Source of the DNA: a bacterium
Lineage (GTDB): Bacteria > JAJRZV01
DNA: 23,582 nt
Reading direction: 5' to 3'
Assembly: GCA_024275095.1 (NCBI GenBank)
Contig: JAJRZV010000085.1
Location: 1 to 23,582, forward strand
Shown here: piece after piece, positions 6,889 through 13,947 of the stretch
Numbering within the stretch: the first letter of the stretch is position 1
Layout of the letters: each line of letters opens with the position of its first letter
Notes under the pieces: model-generated
Told to the model about the DNA's origin: nothing
Seen by the model: only the letters and a program-made list of their open reading frames with translations
Databases searched by the model: none
Program-made: the position numbers and the translations under genes

Positions 6889-9149
6889 GGAAGAGCGGCG
6901 GCAAGGACCTCTATCGTCTCGTCCTTGGCCCGGACGACAAATTCATCCGCAACATCCCACATTTCACTGAGAGGAGCACGTATGCGCCGGGCGACCACCC
7001 GCTTGATGTAACGGGCTCCATATTGAAGGCTGTAACCTTCCTTCACAACAAGATCTATCACTGCGTCCTCTACGTGCACGCGCTTACCCTCTTGAGCCGC
7101 CGTCTCAATAACTTTACGAATTTCTGCTCGAGCGATTTCCTTTACTTCCTCTTCAGTGAGTGGGGAAAAAACGACAATTTCGTCAATTCTATTGAGGAAT
7201 TCCGGCGGGAAGAACCGTTCCGCCACCTTCAAAATGGCATTTTGCAGGTCCTGACAGGGCACCTGTGTGTTACGAAATCCCATGGGATTGGTAGCACGGG
7301 CATATTCCTGAGACCCCACGTTGGAGGTAAGAATAATCACTGCGTCTGAGAAATACACTCTTCTGCCCCGGCCATCGGTAATCCATCCTTCATCGAACAC
7401 CTGCAGAAAAAGATTTCTGACAAAAGAGTTCGCCTTCTCAAATTCGTCAAGCAATACAACACAAAATGGATTTTCCCTCACCCGGGTTGTCAGAACACCC
7501 CCCAGTTCCGACCCCACAATACCCCTGGGCATTCCAATGAGCTTATCCACGCCCAGAGATGATTCACTGTACTCTGACATATCCACGCGTATAAGGCGAT
7601 TTTCGTCTCCAAAAAGTGCCTCTGCCAGTGCCTTGGCCAGTTCTGTTTTTCCCACACCTGTCGGACCCAGAAAGAGCAACACGCCCGCCGGCCTGGTACG
7701 TTGCTCTTTAAGAGGTCCCATATTCAGTCGCACTGTGCGGACCACCGCCTCGACAGCGTGCTTCTGGCCTACAATACGCCTTCTGATCTTCTGTTCCAAA
7801 TCTGCGAAGCGTTCATTGACACGCTGCTTAACCAGCTCTAAAGGCACGTGCGTATCCTGAGACACCACTTCGTCCACGTCTGAAGGCACCACGATCCGCG
7901 GCTCACCTCGAAGTTCCGCTTTTACACAGGCTGTGTCCAGCCAGGCGATGGCCTTGGCCGGAAGGCGTGTGTTCATAGCATACCGTGTGGACAAATAAAG
8001 CAAACGTTTTATGGCTTCATCACAGATCGATACAGAATATGTCCTTTCAAATCGAGACCTCAAGCCCTCCAGTATCTGCCTTGTCTCTTCAATGCTGGGC
8101 TCCTCCACCTTTACCACCCGGAACCTGCGGGCCAGCGCCTCATCTTCTGCAATGTGCATTCGATATTCCTGAGCGGTGGTGGCTCCGATGATTTGAATTT
8201 CTCCTCGAGCCAGGGATGCTTTGAGGATGTTGGCCGCATCTGTGGGCACACCGAGAGCCGAACCAGCGCCGATAATGGTATGCGCTTCATCAATGAAAAG
8301 AATGTATCTGGGATTTTCCTTAACTTCGCGAATGAGTTTTTCCATCCTCTCTTCGAACATGCCCCGGAACATGGTGCCTGCCACGATGGCGTTCATGTGA
8401 AGCTGCACAATCTGCTTATCCCTGAGGCGTGGTGGCACATCTTCAGGAGAAAATTCAATAAGTCTCGCCAGCCCTTCCACAATGGCTGTTTTACCCACTC
8501 CAGGTTCTCCTATGAGCATCACCGAATTTGCACGCTCCCGGTGACACAGAACCTCCATAATCTGACGCAGTTCTGCATCTCTTTTGATAAGGGGAGGCAA
8601 TTTATCCAGGCGTGCCAGCATGTTCAAATTGGTTCCAAACTGCTTGAGAAAGGGGGGGAGTTCATAGTGACGCAGGATCTCCTCTTCCAGTTCCTTCTGA
8701 CGACGCCTCTGAGCGTATATTTCCTCTATAACCTCGGTGGGCGTAATGCCTCGACTGGTCACCTGCTTCATGAGCACATTGGGTCCTACCTGGAAGAAGG
8801 CAACAAAGAAATCAACCGCATCTGCCAGTTCCCTTCCGGAAAAGCGGGCGTGTTCAAGAGCTGCCTGCAGAAACCGAACCGTCTCCTGCGGAATTTTAAT
8901 GGACCGTCCTGTGTACTGTCTTGCCCGCCGGAGAAATTCGAGAACCGCGCTTTTTATAACAAAGGGGGCAAGCCCGAGAGCCCGCATTGTTTCTTCAAAC
9001 AGCGGTCCCTCCACCTCCATGAACGCCACAAAGATGTGTTCAAGCCCCAGGTAATAGTGATTGCGCCGTTTGGATTCTTCGACTGCAATGGTGAGAATCC
9101 GTTGCGCGTTTTCATCCAGTTTTTCCCTGAGACTGGTAAAGTCCAGCAT
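6873..9149 (-). CDS. Clp-type AAA+ unfoldase (ClpA/ClpC-like, no M-domain)
   Basis: A 758-residue Hsp100 protein expected to unfold substrates, probably for ClpP. An N-terminal Clp repeat region (about residues 1-145) is followed by D1, with Walker A GEPGVGKT (214-221), Walker B LFIDEAH (284-290) and sensor GATT. D2 has Walker A GPTGVGKT (495-502), Walker B LLDEF (566-570), sensor TSN and the Arg-finger segment FLNRIDE. The long ClpB middle coiled coil is missing, and the length equals that of ClpA-type proteins. An insertion after the D2 sensor carries MGF (623-625), at the place of the ClpP-docking IGL/VGF tripeptide. Oddly, the D2 pore loop reads GIVG instead of the usual GYVG. The D1 pore loop reads MFRG, keeping an aromatic residue. 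GGAGGT lies 12 nt before the ATG, a long spacing, and no alternative in-frame start is nearer. The gene begins 18 nt after htpX. No clpP is in the window. Confidence 0.9.
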   Translation of the reverse strand: MLDFTSLREKLDENAQRILTIAVEESKRRNHYYLGLEHIFVAFMEVEGPLFEETMRALGLAPFVIKSAVLEFLRRARQYTGRSIKIPQETVRFLQAALEHARFSGRELADAVDFFVAFFQVGPNVLMKQVTSRGITPTEVIEEIYAQRRRQKELEEEILRHYELPPFLKQFGTNLNMLARLDKLPPLIKRDAELRQIMEVLCHRERANSVMLIGEPGVGKTAIVEGLARLIEFSPEDVPPRLRDKQIVQLHMNAIVAGTMFRGMFEERMEKLIREVKENPRYILFIDEAHTIIGAGSALGVPTDAANILKASLARGEIQIIGATTAQEYRMHIAEDEALARRFRVVKVEEPSIEETRQILEGLRSRFERTYSVSICDEAIKRLLYLSTRYAMNTRLPAKAIAWLDTACVKAELRGEPRIVVPSDVDEVVSQDTHVPLELVKQRVNERFADLEQKIRRRIVGQKHAVEAVVRTVRLNMGPLKEQRTRPAGVLLFLGPTGVGKTELAKALAEALFGDENRLIRVDMSEYSESSLGVDKLIGMPRGIVGSELGGVLTTRVRENPFCVVLLDEFEKANSFVRNLFLQVFDEGWITDGRGRRVYFSDAVIILTSNVGSQEYARATNPMGFRNTQVPCQDLQNAILKVAERFFPPEFLNRIDEIVVFSPLTEEEVKEIARAEIRKVIETAAQEGKRVHVEDAVIDLVVKEGYSLQYGARYIKRVVARRIRAPLSEMWDVADEFVVRAKDETIEVLAAALPVPVM

Positions 9150-9167
9150 GTTTTGGGGCTCACCTCC

Positions 9168-10025
9168 TTATAAAATCGTGGCGTAATTTTCACCCACCAG
9201 CCTCTTAATTCGTTCCTCAATGGGAGGATGAGTGCTGAACAGGGAGGACAAGGAAGACCCACCTCTGAGGGGGTTGACAATGAACATGTGGGATGTGGCA
9301 GGATTCACCTCGGCAGGGAGCCTGTGCGAGTAAGCATCCAGTTTTTTCAAGGCCCTGGCAAGACCAAATGGCGAGCCCGCAAGTTTCGCCCCCGTGGCAT
9401 CCGCCATGTACTCGCGCGACCGGGAAATGGCCATCTGGATAAGAATCGCGGCGATAGGTGCCACAATCGCCATGATCAGCAACACGATGGGATTGTTGCC
9501 TTCATTATCCCTGCCACCAAGAGCTCCGAATATCGCCAGGTATTGCAGCCATCTTGCAATCATCATCACCGCTCCTGCAATAGTCGCCGCAACCGCGCTC
9601 ACAAGAGTATCTCTATTCAAAACATGTGCCATTTCATGGGCCAGCACACCCTTGAGCTCCTCTTCGTCCACAAGGCGAAGCATTCCCTCTGTCACAGCCA
9701 CTGCTGCGTGCCCGGGACTTCGACCAGTGGCAAAGGCATTGGGCTGTTGCATGGGGACGATGTAAACTCTCGGCTTGGGAATTCCTGCCTGAGCCGCCAG
9801 CTCTTCCACAATCCGGTGAAGATAGGGAGCTTCATCGGGCGCGACCTCCCGCGCCCGGTACATGGCAAGCACAATCTTGTCAGAGAACCACCAGGCTCCG
9901 AAATTCATTACTGCGGCAAATATAAAGGCCAGAGTCATCCCGTAAGTACCACCGATAGCATTGCCGATCAGGAGTAACAGCACGGTCAGAAGGCTCAACA
10001 AAACAACTGTTTTTATCCGATTCAT
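9168..10025 (-). CDS. htpX: HtpX-type membrane zinc metalloprotease
   Basis: A 285-residue M48 family protease that degrades damaged inner-membrane proteins with its active site on the cytoplasmic side. It has two N-terminal membrane helices (about residues 7-24 and 29-46), the zinc/catalytic motif HEMAH (His130, Glu131, His134), two further hydrophobic segments (about 143-170 and 180-200), and the third zinc ligand Glu205 in SREYMAD. The C-terminal [14 protein letters not shown] is typical of the family. I chose the ATG at 10025 because AGGAGGG lies at a suitable distance; an in-frame GTG two codons earlier would overlap that site. The gene sits between dnaJ (62 nt upstream) and clp (18 nt downstream), so heat-stress co-expression is likely. 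Confidence 0.95.
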   Translation of the reverse strand: MNRIKTVVLLSLLTVLLLLIGNAIGGTYGMTLAFIFAAVMNFGAWWFSDKIVLAMYRAREVAPDEAPYLHRIVEELAAQAGIPKPRVYIVPMQQPNAFATGRSPGHAAVAVTEGMLRLVDEEELKGVLAHEMAHVLNRDTLVSAVAATIAGAVMMIARWLQYLAIFGALGGRDNEGNNPIVLLIMAIVAPIAAILIQMAISRSREYMADATGAKLAGSPFGLARALKKLDAYSHRLPAEVNPATSHMFIVNPLRGGSSLSSLFSTHPPIEERIKRLVGENYATIL

Positions 10026-10087
10026 GGACACCCTCCTCTACACAAAATGTCAGGTTTTTACATCAATACGCATTTTTTGCACAAAAA

Positions 10088-11179
10088 TTACAGGTGTTCC
10101 CTGAGTTTTTCGAGGAGTTTTTTGGCTTCGGAGGAAAGACGTTTGGGTACAGTAATCTTAACCACTGCATATAGATCCCCGCGTCCGCCATCGGAAGAGG
10201 GGAAACCCTTGCCTTTAATTCGCAGTTTTGCTCCCGAATCCGTGCCTGGCGGAACCTTCACGCTGTAGATGCGTCCGTCCGGGGTTTCAACATCCACGTT
10301 TCCTCCCAGTGCAGCAGTAAGCATATCCACCGGCACATCCACGTAGAGGTCCCTACCCTCGCGGCGAAAACGTGAATCACCAAGCACATGAACCCGCAGG
10401 AACAAATCGCCTGGAGGAGCTCCGCCTACTCCGTCGTTACCCTTGCCTGCAATGCGGAGCCGTGTGCCCTCCTTCACGCCCGGCGGGATGGTAACTTCAA
10501 TACGTTCACGTGATTGGACCCGTCCAGAGGCTCCGCAGGCGCTGCATGGGACACCGGGTTGTTCGCCTGTGCCTCCACATTCCGGACAGGTGGCTGAGAC
10601 AAAAAGGAAACCCCGTGACTCTCGGATTTCGCCGGTACCATGGCACCGGGAGCAGGTACCACCACCTGAACCCGCACGCCGACCTGAACCTCCGCAATGA
10701 GAACAGCGAACCAGGCGAGATATTTCCACATCCCGGCGCGCTCCTGTGTACACATCAACAAGGGGCACTGTAATCTCCATCTCAATATCTTCACCCCTTG
10801 CAGGCGACCGGTAGGAAGCGCGTCTTCTTCCGCGTCCGGTAAATATTCCTTCAAAAAGGTCCTGAAACCCGCGACCGCCGCCAAAGAAGTCAAAACCCTC
10901 GAAATCTTTAAAAAAGTCAAAATTAAAGTTAAAACCACCCCTTCCGCCTCCGGCAAAGGCAGCCTCGCCAAGCATATCGTATTGTTTGCGTTTTTCCGGG
11001 TCGCTCAGTACCTGATAGGCTTCGTTGATTTCTTTGAACTTTTCCTCGGCTTCCTTGTCACCTTTGTTCAGGTCGGGGTGATACTTCTTGGCTAACCGAC
11101 GGTACGCCTCCTTGATTTCTTCCTGGGTGGCGTTCCGGCTCACTCCCAGGATCTTGTAATAATCTTTGTAAGGCGCCAT
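10088..11179 (-). CDS. dnaJ: DnaJ (Hsp40) co-chaperone
   Basis: A 363-residue type I J-protein that stimulates DnaK ATPase activity and delivers substrates. The J domain occupies residues 6-70 with HPD at 34-36. A Gly/Phe-rich region follows (about 75-117). The zinc domain has four repeats at 159-166 (CSHCGGSG), 176-183 (CSRCHGTG), 198-205 (CPECGGTG) and 212-219 (CSACGASG). All eight cysteines are present, but the last repeat has Ala in place of the first conserved Gly. Two C-terminal substrate-binding domains follow. The length is near the usual 370-380. The gene starts 57 nt after dnaK. An AGGAGGT lies 14 nt from the ATG, and a closer GGGGAG at 7 nt probably serves as the ribosome-binding site. 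Confidence 0.97.
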   Translation of the reverse strand: MAPYKDYYKILGVSRNATQEEIKEAYRRLAKKYHPDLNKGDKEAEEKFKEINEAYQVLSDPEKRKQYDMLGEAAFAGGGRGGFNFNFDFFKDFEGFDFFGGGRGFQDLFEGIFTGRGRRRASYRSPARGEDIEMEITVPLVDVYTGARRDVEISRLVRCSHCGGSGRRAGSGGGTCSRCHGTGEIRESRGFLFVSATCPECGGTGEQPGVPCSACGASGRVQSRERIEVTIPPGVKEGTRLRIAGKGNDGVGGAPPGDLFLRVHVLGDSRFRREGRDLYVDVPVDMLTAALGGNVDVETPDGRIYSVKVPPGTDSGAKLRIKGKGFPSSDGGRGDLYAVVKITVPKRLSSEAKKLLEKLREHL

Positions 11180-11236
11180 TTCTCTCTCCCCGACCTCCTG
11201 GTGTATTTCTATTATTATCCCACATTTTTACAGAAC

Positions 11237-13177
11237 TCAGTTGCCTCCTTTATCATCTTTTTCCCGATATTCAGCATCAATTACATCTCCCCGGTCTCCT
11301 GAAGATGCTTCTGATGCACTTTCAGTACCGGAAGAGGCTTCACCCGCCTGGGCACCACCCGGCGCACCCGGGGAAGAGGCCTGCTGACGATAAAGAATTT
11401 CCGCAACCTTGTGGGACGCCTGTTCTATGCGTTCTATGGCCCGGCGCAGCTCATTGATATCTTCACTGTCTATCACCTTTTTCGCATCGCTGATGGCATT
11501 CTCTACCGCCACCTTTTCTTCGGCCGGGATTTTATCCCCGTGTTCGCGCAAAATCTTCTCTGTATTGTATATAAGAGTGTCCAGACGATTACGTGTTTCC
11601 ACCCGTTCCTTTTTTCTGCGGTCTTCTTCGGCATGGGCTTCTGCTTCTTTTACCATCCGCTCGATTTCTTCCTCAGTAAGACCGCTGGAGCCGGTAATGG
11701 TAATGGCCTGCTGTTTACCTGTGGCAAGGTCCTTTGCAGACACGTTGAGAATGCCATTGGCATCAATATCAAAGGTCACCTCGATCTGTGGCACACCCCG
11801 TGGAGCCGGCGGAATGCCCTCCAGACGAAAACGTCCGAGGGAGCGATTGTCCCTTGCCATGGGTCTTTCACCCTGGAGCACGTGGATTTCCACCGTGGTC
11901 TGGTTATCCTCAGCCGTGGTAAAGATTTCCGTTTTGCGTACAGGAATGGTGGTGTTCCGCTCTATGAGCTTTGTGAAAACCCCACCGAGAGTCTCCACAC
12001 CCAGGGAAAGGGGCACCACATCCAGCAACAGGATGTCTTTCATTTCGCCGGCGAGAACCGCTGCCTGAACAGCAGCACCGACGGCAACCACCTCATCAGG
12101 ATTCACACCGCGGTGAGGTTCGCGACCGAAGAAATCTTTTACCATCTCCTGAACCTTGGGGATGCGGGTGGAACCCCCTACGAGTACAACTTCATCAATA
12201 TCGGAAGGTTTCAAGCCTGCATCCTTGAGAGCCTGCTCGCAGGGTCGAATTGTCTTCTCCAGCAAATCTGTCACCAGTGATTCAAACTTGGAACGTGTGA
12301 GTTTCTTGTACAGGTGCTTGGGTCCGGATGCATCTGCTGTAATAAACGGGAGGTTGATTTCCGTCTCCTGCAGCGTGGAAAGTTCAATCTTCGCCTTTTC
12401 TGCCGCATCCTTTAACCGCTGCATGGCCATGGGATCCTTTGTCAGGTCTATTCCCGTCTCGTTTTTAAACTCTTCCACAAGCCAGTTGATAATCCGCTGG
12501 TCCAGGTCATCACCACCCAGGTGTGTATCCCCGTTGGTAGCCTTAACCTCGACAATATTGTCTCCTACTTCCAGAATGGAAATATCAAATGTGCCTCCTC
12601 CAAAGTCATACACAGCAATTTTGGCGTTCTTCTTTTTATCCAGACCGTACGCAAGAGCTGCGGCAGTGGGCTCATTGATGATTCGTTTCACATCGAGCCC
12701 GGCAATGCGTCCCGCGTCCTTGGTTGCCTGACGCTGTGCATCGTTGAAATATGCAGGTACGGTAATAACCGCACCTGTCACCGGTTCGCCCAGGTACGCC
12801 TCTGCATCCTTCTTAAGCTTCATGAGCACGCGAGCGGAGATCTCCGGGGGCGAGTACACCTTGCCCATCACCTCAACACGAGCATCATCGTGTGGTCCAC
12901 GCACGACTTTATACGGCACCCGCTTGATCTCTTCTGAGACTTCCTCGTAGCGTCTGCCCATGAAACGCTTTATGGAAAAGACTGTATTTTCAGGATTGGT
13001 TATCGCCTGTCTCTTGGCAATCTGCCCCACAATCACCTCTCCTTCTTTCGTAAACCCCACAACAGAAGGAGTGAGGTTGGACCCTTCTGCATTGGGTATC
13101 ACCTTCGGCTGGCCACCTTCCATGATAGCCATTACGGAATTGGTCGTGCCCAGGTCAATGCCTATGATCTTGCCCAT
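11237..13177 (-). CDS. dnaK: DnaK (Hsp70) chaperone
   Basis: A 646-residue cytoplasmic Hsp70. The ATPase domain opens with [14 protein letters not shown] and contains the second phosphate motif around [11 protein letters not shown] and the adenosine motif [12 protein letters not shown]. The linker [13 protein letters not shown] leads into the substrate-binding domain and helical lid. The C-terminus is a Gly/Ala/Ser-rich tail ending in the DnaK-type [10 protein letters not shown] motif. I place the start at the ATG at 13177, preceded at 5-6 nt by AAGGAGG. An in-frame GTG five codons upstream would lie inside that site. A housekeeping-type promoter lies about 40 nt upstream. Neither grpE nor hrcA, frequent dnaK neighbours, is present; htpX and clp follow instead. 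Confidence 0.98.
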   Translation of the reverse strand: MGKIIGIDLGTTNSVMAIMEGGQPKVIPNAEGSNLTPSVVGFTKEGEVIVGQIAKRQAITNPENTVFSIKRFMGRRYEEVSEEIKRVPYKVVRGPHDDARVEVMGKVYSPPEISARVLMKLKKDAEAYLGEPVTGAVITVPAYFNDAQRQATKDAGRIAGLDVKRIINEPTAAALAYGLDKKKNAKIAVYDFGGGTFDISILEVGDNIVEVKATNGDTHLGGDDLDQRIINWLVEEFKNETGIDLTKDPMAMQRLKDAAEKAKIELSTLQETEINLPFITADASGPKHLYKKLTRSKFESLVTDLLEKTIRPCEQALKDAGLKPSDIDEVVLVGGSTRIPKVQEMVKDFFGREPHRGVNPDEVVAVGAAVQAAVLAGEMKDILLLDVVPLSLGVETLGGVFTKLIERNTTIPVRKTEIFTTAEDNQTTVEIHVLQGERPMARDNRSLGRFRLEGIPPAPRGVPQIEVTFDIDANGILNVSAKDLATGKQQAITITGSSGLTEEEIERMVKEAEAHAEEDRRKKERVETRNRLDTLIYNTEKILREHGDKIPAEEKVAVENAISDAKKVIDSEDINELRRAIERIEQASHKVAEILYRQQASSPGAPGGAQAGEASSGTESASEASSGDRGDVIDAEYREKDDKGGN

Positions 13178-13213
13178 GACAACCTCCTTCACCGTCAGAT
13201 TTTTTGCACTTTA

Positions 13214-13242
13214 AATTTAGGCTTCCTCTCCAGCCCCGTCAA
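13214..13242 (-). promoter_or_regulatory. Promoter candidate for the dnaK operon
   Basis: On the minus strand TTGACG (13242-13237) is followed after 17 nt by TAAATT (13219-13214). The spacing is ideal, and it lies between the hsp20 terminator and dnaK. No CIRCE element and no sigma-32-type CTTGAA/CCCCAT pair is seen here. The same TAAATT element, also behind a TTGAC box, occurs upstream of hsp20. Confidence 0.6.
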
Positions 13243-13254
13243 ACCAATAATCTA

Positions 13255-13288
13255 TAAAATAAAAAAGGGGGGGATAAACACCCCCCTC
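13255..13288 (-). terminator. Rho-independent terminator after hsp20
   Basis: On the minus strand a run of six G (13286-13281) pairs with seven C (13273-13267) across a 7-nt loop, followed by TTTTTTATTTTAT. This is a classic strong intrinsic terminator. It separates hsp20 from dnaK although both read the same way, so the two are separate transcription units. Confidence 0.85.
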
Positions 13289-13312
13289 TACACTACCGGA
13301 CCTGCAGGCAGG

Positions 13313-13753
13313 TTATTCGATTTTTACTTCCCTGGGCTTTGCCTCTTCTTTTTTGGGCAGTACAACCTCCAGCACCCCGTCTTTATAGGCAGCTTTTATC
13401 CTGTCACGATCCACATTGGATGGCAGTGAGAAGGACCGCTGGAAGCTTCCGTAGGCCCGTTCAATCCGATGATAGTTTTCCTCCTTCACTTCCTTCTCCA
13501 CTTTCTTCTCGCCCTTCAGGGTAATCACACCGTCCTGGACCTCGATTTTGATATCTTCCTTACTCACACCGGGTATTTCTGCCTTGAGTACAATCTCGTT
13601 ATCCGTTTCATATATGTCAACTGCTGGCACGAAGCCTCCCGCAAGGTCCAGGTCGGTGCTCCTGAAGCGGCGGAAGGACTCTTCAAAGAGCTTGTTCATT
13701 CTGTCCTGCAGATCCAGCAGGTCTCTGAAAGGATCCCACCTCATGATGGTCAT
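13313..13753 (-). CDS. Small heat-shock protein, Hsp20/alpha-crystallin family
   Basis: A 146-residue ATP-independent holdase that keeps unfolding proteins soluble for DnaK/Clp. The N-terminal WDPFRDLLDLQDRMNKLFEE (residues 6-25) is typical of bacterial Hsp20. The alpha-crystallin domain spans about 42-135 and ends with GVLEVVLPK (126-134). The terminal VKIE supplies an I-x-I/V-like tail for oligomer contacts. A GGAGGT site lies 8 nt before the ATG. The gene is monocistronic, with its own promoter and terminator. Its position directly upstream of the dnaK operon fits a heat-shock cluster. Confidence 0.96.
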   Translation of the reverse strand: MTIMRWDPFRDLLDLQDRMNKLFEESFRRFRSTDLDLAGGFVPAVDIYETDNEIVLKAEIPGVSKEDIKIEVQDGVITLKGEKKVEKEVKEENYHRIERAYGSFQRSFSLPSNVDRDRIKAAYKDGVLEVVLPKKEEAKPREVKIE

Positions 13754-13810
13754 GGTTTCTCACCTCCTTTTTTCAAGTTTCGCACTGCTCTTCTTTATTT
13801 TCCAATATTT

Positions 13811-13838
13811 AATTTAAGTCAGGCTGCACGAGTGTCAA
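13811..13838 (-). promoter_or_regulatory. Promoter candidate for hsp20
   Basis: On the minus strand a perfect TTGACA (13838-13833) is followed after 16 nt by TAAATT (13816-13811), about 60 nt before the hsp20 ATG. A 6-bp inverted repeat, TCAGGC (13819-13824) and GCCTGA (13843-13848), flanks the -35 box and could be an operator, though the arms are short. No CIRCE element is present. Confidence 0.6.
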
Positions 13839-13947
13839 CCTGGCCTGATTAACCGGTCAGTAAAAAAAAGTCTGATATGCGTTGAGGAATGTTCCCCTTA
13901 TTGATTTATATGAAAAAATACAACAACCAGAACCTCTGGAGGCCAAC

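Noticed and set aside
8154-9173. Long plus-strand open frame (339 codons) opposite the clp gene
   Set aside because: It is the complement of a well-supported AAA+ gene, its product has no recognisable motif, and it lacks a convincing ribosome-binding site. It is a shadow frame.
13178-13192. GTG start five codons upstream for dnaK (and a similar GTG two codons upstream for htpX)
   Set aside because: In both cases the GTG codon overlaps or abuts the ribosome-binding site that serves the downstream ATG.
13178-13240. CIRCE (HrcA) operator upstream of dnaK or hsp20
   Set aside because: No TTAGCACTC/GAGTGCTAA-type inverted repeat is present in either upstream region.
13882-13947. TTG start adding 22 residues to the giant activase
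   Set aside because: There is no ribosome-binding site before the TTG, while the ATG at 13948 has GGAGG at ideal spacing and begins directly with the ATPase motif.
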